NCBI GenBank assembly: GCA_963775575.1
Contig: CAVZJG010000003.1
Location: forward strand, 1 to 64,000
DNA length: 64,000 nucleotides
Source of the DNA: Roseiarcus sp963775575
Lineage (GTDB): Bacteria; Pseudomonadota; Alphaproteobacteria; Rhizobiales; Beijerinckiaceae
Direction of reading: 5' to 3'
Numbering within the stretch: the first letter of the stretch is position 1; each line of letters begins with the position of its first letter. Below are positions 44,260-53,406 of this stretch, in pieces. The translations under genes were made by a program, and so were the position numbers. The notes below the pieces were generated by a model. That model was not told the origin of the DNA. It made no database searches and saw nothing but the letters and a program-made list of their open reading frames with translations.

Positions 44260-45183
44260 ATGACAGCCAGTATCTTCATCGACGGCGAGGCCGGAACCAC
44301 CGGCTTGCAAATCCGCGACAAGCTCGCGAAGCTGCCCGGCGTCGCGTTGCGCAGCCTGCCGGCCGAGCAACGCAAGGACCAGGCGGCCAAGCTGCGGGCG
44401 TTCGCCGAGGTCGACGTCGTCATCCTCTGCCTTCCCGACGAAGCGGCCAAGGAGACCGCGGCGTTGATCGAGGCGATGGGCGATCGTGCGCCGCGCGTCA
44501 TCGACGCCTCCACCGCGCACCGCGTCGCGCCGGGCTGGACCTACGGCTTTCCCGAGCTGACGCCTGGGCAAGCGCAAGCGATCGCGAGCGCGCGCCGGAT
44601 CGCCAATCCGGGCTGCCACGCCACCGGCGCGGTGGCGCTGCTGCGCCCGCTGACCGACGCCGGCCTGATCCCCAAGGACATGGGCGTGACGATCCACTCG
44701 GTCAGCGGCTATTCGGGCGGCGGCAAGGCGATGATCGAGGCTTACGAGAGCGGCCGCGCGCCCTCCTTCGAGCTCTATGCGCTCGGCCTCGAGCACAAGC
44801 ACATGCCGGAGATCCAACTCTATTCCGGCCTGACCGCGCGGCCGCTGTTCGTGCCTTCCGTCGGCAATTTCCGCCAGGGGATGTTGGTCAGCGTTCCCCT
44901 GCAGCTCGACGCGCTCCCGGGCGGACCGAGCGGCGCCGATCTTCGCGCCGCGCTCGCCGAGCATTATCGCGGGCAGCGCTACGTCCGCGTCGCCAGCGCC
45001 GAGGACTCCGCCAAGGCGCTGCGCCTGGAGCCGGAATCGCTGAACGGCACCAACGACCTGCTGATCCACGTCTACGCCAACGAGCCGCGCCGCCAGGCCG
45101 CGCTGATCGCCAAGCTCGACAACCTCGGCAAGGGCGCGTCGGGCGCGGCAGCGCAGAACCTGGAATTGATGCTGGGTCTCTAG
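44260..45183 (+). CDS. argC: N-acetyl-gamma-glutamyl-phosphate reductase (short type)
   Basis: This 307-residue enzyme carries out the third step of arginine synthesis, reducing N-acetylglutamyl phosphate to the semialdehyde. Cofactor loop IDGEAGTTGLQIRDKL, active-site Cys in NPGCHATGAVALL, and SVSGYSGGGKAMIE and HKHMPEIQ are present. Its length and motifs are those of the shorter AGPR type common in alphaproteobacteria. Its stop overlaps the convergent membrane gene by 4 bases. Confidence 0.95.
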   Translation: MTASIFIDGEAGTTGLQIRDKLAKLPGVALRSLPAEQRKDQAAKLRAFAEVDVVILCLPDEAAKETAALIEAMGDRAPRVIDASTAHRVAPGWTYGFPELTPGQAQAIASARRIANPGCHATGAVALLRPLTDAGLIPKDMGVTIHSVSGYSGGGKAMIEAYESGRAPSFELYALGLEHKHMPEIQLYSGLTARPLFVPSVGNFRQGMLVSVPLQLDALPGGPSGADLRAALAEHYRGQRYVRVASAEDSAKALRLEPESLNGTNDLLIHVYANEPRRQAALIAKLDNLGKGASGAAAQNLELMLGL

Positions 45184-45497
45184 ACTTTGCGCCAACGCCC
45201 TGTCGCGAAACGGAAAAGAGCGCGAACGACGGCCTCGGCCAGCGCGCCGGCGAGATAGGCGAGGGCGCAGCAGAACGCCGCGGCGGCGACGACTTTCGCC
45301 GTCGCGTCGCCGGAAAAATCATACGACCCGCCGGCGAGCCAGCGCATCGTCAGCGTGAAGGGCAGGGCGGCGAGCGCGAGCCAGATGTCGGCGAACCATT
45401 GGCCGGCCCGATGGAGATAGTCGAGGTAGGCCGCGCCGAACGCCGCCGCGTAGAGCGCGGCGAGGGTGGCGCCGGTCGCCGATTTTATCGCGTTCAT
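45180..45497 (-). CDS. Hypothetical small membrane protein
   Basis: This 105-residue protein has three to four hydrophobic stretches: ATLAALYAAAFGAAYL, FADIWLALAALPFTLTMRWL and VVAAAAFCCALAYLAGALAE, and a basic C-terminus (FRFATGRWRKV). No family is recognised. It starts 7 bases after the FAH-family gene stop and is probably co-transcribed with it. The SYDFSGDATAK loop resembles small proteins annotated near cytochrome or SCO genes, but this is not enough to assign a role. Confidence 0.6.
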   Translation of the reverse strand: MNAIKSATGATLAALYAAAFGAAYLDYLHRAGQWFADIWLALAALPFTLTMRWLAGGSYDFSGDATAKVVAAAAFCCALAYLAGALAEAVVRALFRFATGRWRKV

Positions 45498-45504
45498 CGC
45501 GGGC

Positions 45505-46359
45505 TCAAGGCTCCCCGGTCCAGGCGACCACGCGCTGCGCCTGCCGGCCCAGGCCCTCGACGCCGAGCGAGAGGGTGTCGCCGGCTTTGAGAAAGCGCGG
45601 CGGCTTCCTGCCCGAGCCGACGCCGGGCGGCGTGCCGGTGGCGATCACGTCTCCGGGTTCGAGGATCATGAACCGGGAAATGTACGAGACCAGCGCGCGG
45701 ACGCCGAAAACCATCGTCGCGGTCGAGCCCGACTGCATGCGTTCGCCGTCGACGTCGAGCCACAGCGCAAGCTTCTGCGGGTCGGGAACCTCGTCGGCGG
45801 TGACCAGCCACGGCCCGAGCGGCCCGAAGGTCGGGCAACTCTTGCCCTTCGTCCATTGGCCGCCGCGCTCGTGCTGAAAGGCGCGTTCGGAGACGTCGTT
45901 GCAGACGCAGTAGCCGGCGACGCAGCGCAGCGCCTCGCCTTCGCCGACGCCGCTCGCGCGCGAGCCGATGACGATCGCCAATTCGACTTCCCAATCGGTT
46001 TTTTGCGAGCCCCTGGGGATCACGATGTCGTCGTTGGGGCCGACGATGCAGGAGGGCGCCTTGTTGAACAGGATCGGTTCTTGCGGGATCGGCATGCCCA
46101 TCTCGGCGGCGTGGTCGGCGTAATTGAGGCCGACGGCGAGAAAATTACCGACCTTGCCGACGCAGGCGCCCAGGCGCGGCTTGCCCCGCGCCGCCGGCAA
46201 ATCCTCCGGGTCGATCTTGGCGAGCCGCGAAAGAACGCGCGGCGAAAGCGTCGCGCCATGGATGTCGTCGATGACCTCGCTGAGGTCGCGAATCTTGCCG
46301 GCGGCGTCGACCAGGCCCGGCTTTTCCTTGCCCGACCGACCATAACGAACGAGCTTCAT
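45505..46359 (-). CDS. Fumarylacetoacetate hydrolase family protein
   Basis: The 284-residue protein has the FAH C-terminal catalytic fold: VGLNYADHAAEMGMP, the metal-binding Glu pair in DWEVELAIVIG, CNDVSERAFQ, and GDVIATGTPPGVGSG. Relatives include acylpyruvate hydrolases and 2-hydroxyhepta-2,4-diene-1,7-dioate isomerases. The N-terminal about 70 residues match the ureidoglycolate lyase-like subgroup (MKLVRYGRSGKEKPGLVD). The substrate cannot be named from sequence. Confidence 0.92.
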   Translation of the reverse strand: MKLVRYGRSGKEKPGLVDAAGKIRDLSEVIDDIHGATLSPRVLSRLAKIDPEDLPAARGKPRLGACVGKVGNFLAVGLNYADHAAEMGMPIPQEPILFNKAPSCIVGPNDDIVIPRGSQKTDWEVELAIVIGSRASGVGEGEALRCVAGYCVCNDVSERAFQHERGGQWTKGKSCPTFGPLGPWLVTADEVPDPQKLALWLDVDGERMQSGSTATMVFGVRALVSYISRFMILEPGDVIATGTPPGVGSGRKPPRFLKAGDTLSLGVEGLGRQAQRVVAWTGEP

Positions 46360-46678
46360 CGAGGCCCCCCTTGGCGTCGCTTGGTCCTAAGCGACGCGCG
46401 CGCGTCGTCCGGCTCACGCCGACGAAACGGCCGCTCGGCGATGGCGCCCCAGGCATAGCGCAGGCCGAAACCTCGCACAACGACGTCGCGTTTCCCCGCC
46501 CGAGCGCCGCGCCGCGCGTCGATAGGCGAAAATTAACCGGCGGCGTCTATCCCGGCGACGCCCGGTCGGGCTCGCGTCGACGCCTTTTTTCCGCCACGAG
46601 GTTGCGCGGCGCGCGCACTGGTCTATCTTTGTCCTTGTCGAATCCCAATTTCTTTCCAACCACGAAATGATCGAGATC
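46360..46678. other. Divergent intergenic region, no gene seen
   Basis: This spacer between the FAH-family gene and the NYN gene has no convincing frame or RNA. Bases 46610-46665 are less GC-rich and include TATCTTTGTCC, which may be promoter sequence of the NYN gene. Confidence 0.4.
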
Positions 46679-47293
46679 ATGTCGGATCAGGAACGCATCG
46701 CTCTTTTCATCGACGGCGCCAACCTCTACGCCAGCGCCAAGTCGCTCGGTTTCGATATCGATTACAAACGTCTCCTGAAGGAGTTCCAGGGCAGAGGGCG
46801 ATTGATTCGCGCTTTTTACTATACCGCCCTGGTCGACGATCAGGAATATTCGTCGATCCGGCCGCTGGTCGACTGGCTGGACTACAACGGCTATGCGGTC
46901 GTCACCAAACCGACGAAAGAATTCGTCGATTCGGCGGGACGGCGGAAGATCAAGGGCAACATGGACATCGAGCTCGCGGTCACCGCGATGGAGATGGCCG
47001 CCCACATCGACCACATGGTGCTGTTCTCCGGCGACGGCGACTTCCGCTCGCTGGTCGAGGCGGTGCAGCGTCAGGGCGTGCGCGTCTCGGTGGTCTCCAC
47101 GGTGGCGACCCAGCCGCCGATGGTGGCCGACGAGCTGCGCCGGCAGGCCGACGAATTCGTCGAGCTGACGCAACTGATGGCGCGCATCGGCCGCGACCCG
47201 GCGGAGCGGGCGGCGCGCCTCGCCGATCCCCGGCGGGGCGCGAACGCGTTCGCGCCGGGCCAGCAGCCGGTCGACGAAGTCGGGCGCGAGTAA
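46679..47293 (+). CDS. NYN domain protein, LabA/DUF88 type
   Basis: The 204-residue protein has a PIN-like NYN nuclease fold with Asp residues in IALFIDGANLYAS, KGNMDIELAVTAME and FSGDGDFRSLVEAVQ. LabA/DUF88 proteins are predicted single-strand RNA nucleases. I chose MSDQERIALF; a Met 4 codons upstream is possible. It is followed at 15 bases by the uracil-DNA glycosylase-like gene. Confidence 0.92.
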   Translation: MSDQERIALFIDGANLYASAKSLGFDIDYKRLLKEFQGRGRLIRAFYYTALVDDQEYSSIRPLVDWLDYNGYAVVTKPTKEFVDSAGRRKIKGNMDIELAVTAMEMAAHIDHMVLFSGDGDFRSLVEAVQRQGVRVSVVSTVATQPPMVADELRRQADEFVELTQLMARIGRDPAERAARLADPRRGANAFAPGQQPVDEVGRE

Positions 47294-47308
47294 GGGGCGG
47301 AGCGCGTC

Positions 47309-47950
47309 GTGGCGTTCGACGCCAGCCCCCCTGAGGATTGCCAGGACTGCCCGCGGCTGGCGCGATTTCGCCAAGCCAATCGCGCCGCCCATCCCGGCTG
47401 GCGCAACGCGCCGGTCGAATCGTTCGGCGACAGCGACGCGCGCCTGCTCGTCGTCGGTCTGGCGCCCGGCCTGAACGGCGCCAATCGCACCGGACGGCCG
47501 TTCACCGGCGATTACGCCGGCGATCTCCTCTACGCGACGCTGCTCGAATTCGGTTTTGCGGCCGGGGTCTACGACCGCCGGCCGGATGACGGGCTCGCGC
47601 TCCGCGACTGCGCGATCGTCAACGCGGTGCGCTGCGTTCCGCCCGAGAACAAGCCGACGCCCGCGGAAATCGCCGCGTGCCGGCCCTATCTTGCCCGAGC
47701 GATCGGCGCCCTGCCGCGCCTCGAGGCGATCCTCGCGCTGGGGCGGATCGCCCATGACAGCGTGTTGCGCGCTCTCGGCTTGCACGCGGCGCGATTCGCC
47801 TTCGCGCACGGCGCGCGCCATGATCTCGAAGGCGCCGGCGTCGTCCTATTCGATAGTTATCACTGTTCGCGCTACAATACGAATACGGGGGTGTTGACGG
47901 CGCCGATGTTTCGCGCCGTGTTCGCGGCGGCGCGCGCTCGTCTCGGGTGA
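47309..47950 (+). CDS. Uracil-DNA glycosylase, Fe-S type (family 5/UdgB-like)
   Basis: This 213-residue protein starts at a GTG after AAGGGGCGG. It has CQDCPRLA near the N-terminus and Cys in NAVRCVPPENKPTP and AACRPYL, four Cys that fit a 4Fe-4S cluster. GLAPGLNGANRTGRPFTGDYAGD and HCSRYNTNTG match the family 5 active site, where the usual catalytic Asp is absent. It removes uracil and other deaminated bases from DNA. It is probably co-transcribed with the NYN gene. Confidence 0.93.
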   Translation: MAFDASPPEDCQDCPRLARFRQANRAAHPGWRNAPVESFGDSDARLLVVGLAPGLNGANRTGRPFTGDYAGDLLYATLLEFGFAAGVYDRRPDDGLALRDCAIVNAVRCVPPENKPTPAEIAACRPYLARAIGALPRLEAILALGRIAHDSVLRALGLHAARFAFAHGARHDLEGAGVVLFDSYHCSRYNTNTGVLTAPMFRAVFAAARARLG

Positions 47951-48043
47951 CCGCGCGGCGAGAGGATGACGGCGCCGAGCCGCTCGGCGGACGAGCGGCG
48001 CTTCGATCGACATCGCGGGGCGGGCCCGCAGCGGGGGGGATTC

Positions 48044-49051
48044 ATGAGCGTGCATTTGTTCGGAGAGACCGGCGCCGGCGCCGTCGTCGAGGTCGCCATC
48101 GCATCGAAAGCGGGGGCGAGCGCCAAGATCCTCACCTGGGGCGCCGTGGTGCGCGACCTCGTCGTTCAATCGGCTCGAGGGCCGCAACGGGTCACCCTCG
48201 GCCTCAACACGATCGAGGATTATCTCGCCCATTCCCCGTTCTTCGGCGCCGTCCCCGGACGTTTCGCCAACCGCATCGCCAACGGCCGTTTCGTGTTGGA
48301 CGGCGTGGTCTATGAAGTCGAGCGCGGGCCCGGCGAGAAGCACGCGCTGCACGGCGGCCCGAACGGCTTCGGCCGAAAGATATGGAAGCTCGGCAGCCAC
48401 GACGCGTCGTCGGCGACGCTCGTCCTCGAATCGCCCGACGGCGACTCCGGCTTTCCCGGCGCCCTGACGGCGACCTGCGTCTATCGGCTGCTGGAGCCGG
48501 CGACGCTACGCGTCGAACTCAGCGCGCAATGCGACCGGCCGACGATCGTCAACCTCACCCAGCACGCCTATTTCAACCTCGACGGCTCGAGCGACGTGCG
48601 CGACCACGAGTTGACGCTGGTCAGCGATTTCTACACGCCGGCCGACGCCGAACTGATCCCCACCGGCGAAATCCGCTCGGTGGCGGGGACGCCGTTCGAC
48701 TTCCGCCAGGCGCGTCCCGTCCGCCACTCCTCGGGCCAGAAATACGACGTGAATTTCGTCGCCTCGCGCGTTCCCGACGAAACCGGGCTGGCGCCGATCG
48801 CCAAGCTGCGCTCGCCGCTGAACGGCCTGACCATGGAGCTGCACAGCACCGAGCCGGGCGTCCAGCTCGATGACTTCGGGATGCTCGTCTGCGCGGCGCC
48901 CGGGCTCGACGGCGCGCATTACGGCCGGCACGCCGGCCTCTGCCTCGAACCCCAGGCGTTCCCGGATTCGCCCAATCGGCGCCATTTCAGCCCCTACGTC
49001 CTCAGGCCGGAGAGCGAATACCGCCACGTGAGCGAATTCCGCTTCGCCTGA
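48044..49051 (+). CDS. galM: Aldose 1-epimerase family protein
   Basis: The 335-residue enzyme interconverts alpha and beta sugars. It has the binding motif FGAVPGRFANRIANGRF, His in KHALHGGPNGF, the catalytic His in NLTQHAYFNLDG and the catalytic Glu in GLCLEPQAFPDSPN. I chose MSVHLFGETGAG; the upstream frame is Arg-rich. No sugar operon surrounds it. Confidence 0.93.
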   Translation: MSVHLFGETGAGAVVEVAIASKAGASAKILTWGAVVRDLVVQSARGPQRVTLGLNTIEDYLAHSPFFGAVPGRFANRIANGRFVLDGVVYEVERGPGEKHALHGGPNGFGRKIWKLGSHDASSATLVLESPDGDSGFPGALTATCVYRLLEPATLRVELSAQCDRPTIVNLTQHAYFNLDGSSDVRDHELTLVSDFYTPADAELIPTGEIRSVAGTPFDFRQARPVRHSSGQKYDVNFVASRVPDETGLAPIAKLRSPLNGLTMELHSTEPGVQLDDFGMLVCAAPGLDGAHYGRHAGLCLEPQAFPDSPNRRHFSPYVLRPESEYRHVSEFRFA

Positions 49052-49063
49052 GCGAAGGCGCGC

Positions 49064-49639
49064 CTATTCGCGCGCCAGGCTCTCGCCCGGGCCGGCTTCG
49101 GCCAAGGCCTTGCCGACCTCGAGGCCGAGATCGTCCATCGAGGTTTCCTCGCGCACCGTGAGGTCCTCGCCCTTGGCCTGACGCTCCGCCTGTTCGAGCG
49201 AGCGCGCGACGTTGATCGTCACGAACGCCTCGACCTCGGGATGCAGGTGGACCGGCGTCTTGTGCAGGCCGAGCGCCTTGATGGGGTGCTGCAGCGCGAT
49301 GTGGTTGCGGTGGACCGGGAAGCCGGCGGCGGCGATCGTCTCGGCGATGTCGCGGGCCGAAACCGAGCCGTAGAGCTGCCCGGTTTCGCCGGCCTGGCGA
49401 ATGATGACGAAGCTCTTGCCGTCGAGGTTGGTCGACTTGTCGGCGGCGTCCCGCTTGAGATCGGCGTTGCGCGCTTCGAGTTCGGCGCGCTGGCTCTCGA
49501 ACTTCTTCTTGTTCGGCTCGGTGGCGCGCAGGGCCTTGCCGCGCGGCAGCAGGAAATTCCGGGCGAAGCCGTCTTTGACGCGCACCGTGTCGCCCATGTG
49601 GCCGAGTTTGCCGACGCGCTCCAACAAAATGACTTCCAT
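49064..49639 (-). CDS. rplI: 50S ribosomal protein L9
   Basis: The 191-residue protein begins MEVILLERVGKLGHMGDTVRVKDGFARNFLLP (partial: VILLERVGKLG, GFARNFLLPRG), has the long connecting helix and C-terminal domain (LYGSVSARDIAETIAA), and an acidic tail usual in alphaproteobacteria. It ends the rpsF-rpsR-DUF2232-rplI cluster. The longer frame to 50716 is an artefact of the same phase. Confidence 0.97.
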   Translation of the reverse strand: MEVILLERVGKLGHMGDTVRVKDGFARNFLLPRGKALRATEPNKKKFESQRAELEARNADLKRDAADKSTNLDGKSFVIIRQAGETGQLYGSVSARDIAETIAAAGFPVHRNHIALQHPIKALGLHKTPVHLHPEVEAFVTINVARSLEQAERQAKGEDLTVREETSMDDLGLEVGKALAEAGPGESLARE

Positions 49640-49674
49640 GACGGGTCTCCTCTGATTGACGGAATTCTTGGGAT

Positions 49675-50658
49675 TCAGACCTTGGATTTGCGCGCCGCCG
49701 CGCGCACGCGCAGCGCCGCGAAGCTTTCGATCACGCCGATGATCGCGATCGCCGGGAGGGTCCAGGTCGAGCGCGCCAGACAGCAAAAATACAGCGCCGC
49801 GAGCAACAAGGAACGCATCGGCAGGCCGCGCGACAGCGCGTGCAGCACGGCCAGGCCCTGCAGGACGAAGGCGGCGCCGAGGACGCCGGCGACGATCCAG
49901 GCGAATTGGTCGGCCGGCGCGGGCAGGGCGAAGGCCGGGGCGAGCGAGGCGAGGGCGAGGACGGCCATCGGCGCAGGCAGGGCCAACGAGCTTGGCACGT
50001 CCGGCCACGGTCGGCGCAGACGGTGCGACAACGCCGCCGCGCGCGCCGCCGCGTAGAGGTTGACGCAAAACATCAGCAGCGTCGACGCGGCGATCGCGGC
50101 GGGCGCAAAGCGCACGAGAGCGAGCGCGAAATCGCGCGCGGTCTCGCCCTCCGGCAGGAGCGCCGCGCCGTCGGTCGCCTCGCCGATCGCGGGCTGGAGC
50201 GCGTCGGCGAAGGCCTGCAAGCCCTGCTCGTAGCCGCCGTAGACGAGGATCAGCGCCACGAGCGCGCCGGCGCTGATCAATGCGGCGAACACGGCGGCGA
50301 GGGTGACGATCGCGCCGACCGGCGCCCATTCCGACGGCGGCGCGCTCCTGCGCCAGGGCAGACGGGCCGCCGGCAAAGCCGCTAGGCGCGCGAGCGCCAG
50401 TCCGGGCAGGGCGATGGACAGCGCGAACAGCAGGCCGGAAAGCGGCTCGACGACGAGCGCGACGCCGGCGCAGGCGACGCCGCAGGCGATCGCGCCGCTG
50501 AGCGCGCCCCAACCGAGCGCGGCGATCATGATCGGCAACGGCGCGAGATAAGCCAGCGCCATCGCGATCGCCGTGCCCTTCACCATGACGACGAACAGCA
50601 GGGCGGAGGCGAGGCCGGCGCCGAGGGGCGCGCCAATTCGGTTGATCATGACGTTCAC
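49675..50658 (-). CDS. DUF2232 family membrane protein
   Basis: This 327-residue polytopic protein has about eight hydrophobic segments and lies between rpsR and rplI, where DUF2232 proteins of alphaproteobacteria normally sit. LLFVVMVKGTAIAMALAYLAPLP at the N-terminus is written here in part (GTAIAMALAYLAPLP). The role is unknown; the fixed place in a ribosomal operon is notable. The start follows MNVMINRIGAPLG. Confidence 0.9.
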   Translation of the reverse strand: MNVMINRIGAPLGAGLASALLFVVMVKGTAIAMALAYLAPLPIMIAALGWGALSGAIACGVACAGVALVVEPLSGLLFALSIALPGLALARLAALPAARLPWRRSAPPSEWAPVGAIVTLAAVFAALISAGALVALILVYGGYEQGLQAFADALQPAIGEATDGAALLPEGETARDFALALVRFAPAAIAASTLLMFCVNLYAAARAAALSHRLRRPWPDVPSSLALPAPMAVLALASLAPAFALPAPADQFAWIVAGVLGAAFVLQGLAVLHALSRGLPMRSLLLAALYFCCLARSTWTLPAIAIIGVIESFAALRVRAAARKSKV

Positions 50659-50791
50659 GCTGTCCCGCGGGTTTCCAAGCGGTTAGGGAAAGGCCGGAGC
50701 GTTCCGCCTCCCCCAACTTTTCCCGCGCGCGTCGATCGCCCGCGCGGGAACTCTTAAGTAATCGAGCGCGCTCGGCGCGCGCTCGCGTCGG

Positions 50792-51028
50792 TCAACGAAT
50801 GACGTAGGGCAGCAGGCCGAGAAAGCGCGCGCGCTTGATCGCCCGAGCGAGCTCGCGTTGCTTAGCGGCGCACACCGCGGTGATGCGCGAGGGCACGATC
50901 TTGCCGCGCTCGGAGATGTAGCGCGACAGCACGCGCGTGTCCTTGTAGTCGATCTTCGGGGCGTTGGCTCCGGTGAACGGGCAGGACTTGCGGCGGCGGA
51001 AAAAGGGGCGGCGGGGCGCGGTCGCCAT
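50792..51028 (-). CDS. rpsR: 30S ribosomal protein S18
   Basis: The 78-residue protein has the S18 core FFRRRKSCPFTG, IDYKDTRVLSRYISERGKI, SRITAVCAAKQRELARAIKRARFLGLLPY. The two segments match closely. The ATG overlaps the rpsF stop by 1 base (TGATG), so translation is coupled. S18 binds the platform of the 30S subunit with S6. Confidence 0.98.
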   Translation of the reverse strand: MATAPRRPFFRRRKSCPFTGANAPKIDYKDTRVLSRYISERGKIVPSRITAVCAAKQRELARAIKRARFLGLLPYVIR

Positions 51029-51468
51029 CAGATTGCTCCAACTTGAGCGTCGTCACGCGGACGACGGGGGCGCTCGGGACGGTCGCCGCGGTCGGGACGG
51101 TCGCCGCGCGGGCCACGGCCGCCGCGCTCGTCGCGCTCGGCGTCGTCGCGCTTGCGCAGCATCGCCGACGGACCGGCTTCGTGCTCGTCGACGCGCAGGG
51201 TGAGATAGCGGATCACGTCTTCGTTGAGGCCGAGCTGACGCTCCAACTCGACGATCGCCGCCGCTGGCGCGTCGATGTTCAGGAGCGTGAAATAAGCCTT
51301 GCGGTTCTTCTTGATGCGGTACGCCAGCGACTTCAAGCCCCACGCCTCGACCTTGGCGACCGAGCCGCCGTTGGCGGCGATGGTGGTCTTGAGCTGCTCC
51401 GTCAGCGCTTCGACTTGCGGCGCGGTCACGTCCTGACGCGCCAAATAGATGTGCTCGTAGAGAGCCAT
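51028..51468 (-). CDS. rpsF: 30S ribosomal protein S6
   Basis: The 146-residue protein has MALYEHIYLARQDVTAPQVE, then WGLKSLAYRIKKNRKAYF and DVIRYLTLRVDEHE. The C-terminal about 40 residues are Asp/Arg/Gly-rich (GGRGPRGDRPDRGDRPERPR in part), an extension usual in alphaproteobacteria. It is first in the cluster. The frame continuing to 51600 is not conserved. Confidence 0.97.
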   Translation of the reverse strand: MALYEHIYLARQDVTAPQVEALTEQLKTTIAANGGSVAKVEAWGLKSLAYRIKKNRKAYFTLLNIDAPAAAIVELERQLGLNEDVIRYLTLRVDEHEAGPSAMLRKRDDAERDERGGRGPRGDRPDRGDRPERPRRPRDDAQVGAI

Positions 51469-51888
51469 GATGAGCCTTTCCGTTGCCCGTTTCGCCAAGC
51501 GTCCCGCGCTGAGCCCTTCGAGCCCGTTGGAAAGGCTCGAGGCGGATCGTCCGAAGGCGGGAACACGGGAAGTCGGGCGTCGCAGCCCTGCCGCCGCCAA
51601 ACTCGCAAGAGTTCGGCCCCAGCCTTCCGTTCAGCCCCCAGCGGGACGCTTCGGTCGCGCGGCTTATAGACGAGCGCGGCGGAAGCGCAAGGAAAATCCG
51701 CCGCGCCCGAGTTTGAATTTTGTCGTTTTCGGAGCATCATGCGCGGCCTGTCGCCGCGAATTTTCGCGGAGATTTCGACCGCGGCCGAGATCGCGCTGCG
51801 GAAGATTGGCGTGAGATAGGAGGGCCAGATCGCGCCTCGACTCCACCGTGTTCGCGCTCATCGAACCTCGATAGCCGGCGTCGAGGCG
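51469..51888. other. Divergent intergenic region before rpsF and the AraC-type gene
   Basis: The part near 51660-51760 (GGCTTATAGACG and an AT-rich stretch) probably holds the rpsF promoter. In the frame of the AraC-type gene, about 24 codons upstream of its ATG stay open (51820-51888) and the last ten (TSIAGVEA) look like the family's N-terminus. No RNA gene was recognised. Confidence 0.45.
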
Positions 51889-52635
51889 ATGACGCTCGTG
51901 TCCGGCGAGGCTTTCCCGCGGCACTCGCACGACCAGTTCGGCATCGGTCTGATCGATGTCGGCGGACATCGGTCGTGGAGCGCGGTCGGACAGGTCGACG
52001 CCGGCGCCGGCGACGCGATCATGGTGAACCCCGGCGAGCTGCATGACGGCACATCGATCGACGGCGGCGTCCGAGCCTGGCGGATGCTGTACTTCGAACC
52101 GTGGTTGGCGATCGACGAAGTCGAGGATGAAATCGGGGGAGAGGTCGAGATCGTGCGACCCGCCGTTCATGACCCCGTTCTCGCGGCGTTGTTCTCCCGA
52201 CTGTTTTCGATCGTGACGGCGCCGATCGCCGATCGATTGGCCGCGGACGAAGGGCTCTTGCGCCTTCTCAGCCACGCACTGCGTCAACACGGATCGCGCC
52301 GTCCGCCGTCGAGCGGCGTCTCGCCCAACGTGGGGAAGGTGCGTCGCCGTCTCGATGAAGCGCCGGAGAAGCCGGTCTCGCTGGCGGAATTGGCCGCCCT
52401 CGTCGGCGTCAGCCGCTTCCAGCTGCTGCGCGGCTTTGCGCGCGAGGTCGGGACGACTCCCTACGCCTATCTCGTGCAGCGCCGGGTGCGTTATGCGCGA
52501 CGGCTTCTCGTCGCCGGCCGATCCCTAAGCGCGGCGGCGACCGAGGCGGGTTTTGCCGATCAAAGCCATATGACCAGAGCCTTCACGCGGCAGTTTGGCG
52601 TTTCGCCGGGGCGCTACAGGGACGCGCTCTCCTGA
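51889..52635 (+). CDS. AraC family transcriptional regulator
   Basis: The 248-residue protein has an N-terminal cupin ligand domain (FPRHSHDQFGIGLIDVG, AIMVNPGELHDG, residues about 8-70) and a C-terminal double helix-turn-helix (PVSLAELAALVGVSRFQLLRGF, then AATEAGFADQSHMTRAFTR, about 150-245). Family-like residues continue about 10 codons upstream of the chosen ATG, where no ordinary start exists, so initiation may be unusual or the end slightly damaged. It lies before a B3/B4 and a LysE gene, which it may regulate. Confidence 0.92.
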   Translation: MTLVSGEAFPRHSHDQFGIGLIDVGGHRSWSAVGQVDAGAGDAIMVNPGELHDGTSIDGGVRAWRMLYFEPWLAIDEVEDEIGGEVEIVRPAVHDPVLAALFSRLFSIVTAPIADRLAADEGLLRLLSHALRQHGSRRPPSSGVSPNVGKVRRRLDEAPEKPVSLAELAALVGVSRFQLLRGFAREVGTTPYAYLVQRRVRYARRLLVAGRSLSAAATEAGFADQSHMTRAFTRQFGVSPGRYRDALS

Positions 52636-52734
52636 GAACGGCGTCAAAGGCGCAACATCGTTCAAGACGCCGCGACGCGGCTTTGCGATAGATGGCGATA
52701 GGGGTCTCGATCTCTTCTCGCTGTCGGGAAATCC

Positions 52735-53406
52735 ATGAACTTCGGCTATGCCGCCGCCATTCGCGCGGACTTTCCCGAGTTGGTCTCCGGCGTGGTTCGC
52801 GTCGGCGGGATCACGAGAGACGGCGACGTCGCTCGGCCGGTCGCCCATTTCAACGCAGTCGCGCAAGCCCGGCTCGCGACGGGCAAGGAAGGCGACCTTC
52901 CCGAAATTCAGGCTTGGCGGCGCGCGTTCGCGAAAATGGGAATGAAGCCGACCCAGTATCGATGCGCCTCCGAGGCGCTATTGCGGCGTTTTCGCAAGGA
53001 GAGCGCGCTGCCGCGCCTTCATCCGCTCGTCGACCTCTGCAACGCGATCTCCCTCGCTTTCGCCACGCCGGTGGCCGTGTTCGACGTCGCCAAGATTTCG
53101 GGCGGCCTCGAGGTCCGGCGGGCGCGCGGCGACGAGGCCTACGAGGCGTTCTCCGGCGAGGTCGAGCGTCCTGAGCCCGGCGAGGTGATCTTCGCAGACG
53201 ATGCGGGAAGAGCCCATGCGCGGCGGTGGACGAACCGGCAGAGCGGCTATTCCGCCGTTCGCGATGAAACCTCGACCGTCCTGATCGTCGCCGAAGCCAT
53301 GCATGAGACCGCAGCGGACGACGTTCGTCGGCTGACTGCCGAGGTCGCGAAGTCGCTGGCGGATGTCTGGTCCGTCGCCGCGGCGATCGAAACGTTGAGC
53401 CGATGA
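52735..53406 (+). CDS. B3/B4 tRNA-binding domain protein
   Basis: This 223-residue protein is a free-standing B3/B4 fold as in the editing part of phenylalanyl-tRNA synthetase beta: WRRAFAKMGMKPTQYRCASEALLRR, LHPLVDLCNAISLAFATPVAVFD, EVIFADDAGRAHARRW and the later AETSTVLIV-type strand. Free B3/B4 proteins are thought to act on mischarged tRNA or amino acids, but the function is not established. Its stop overlaps the start of the LysE gene by 4 bases. Confidence 0.9.
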   Translation: MNFGYAAAIRADFPELVSGVVRVGGITRDGDVARPVAHFNAVAQARLATGKEGDLPEIQAWRRAFAKMGMKPTQYRCASEALLRRFRKESALPRLHPLVDLCNAISLAFATPVAVFDVAKISGGLEVRRARGDEAYEAFSGEVERPEPGEVIFADDAGRAHARRWTNRQSGYSAVRDETSTVLIVAEAMHETAADDVRRLTAEVAKSLADVWSVAAAIETLSR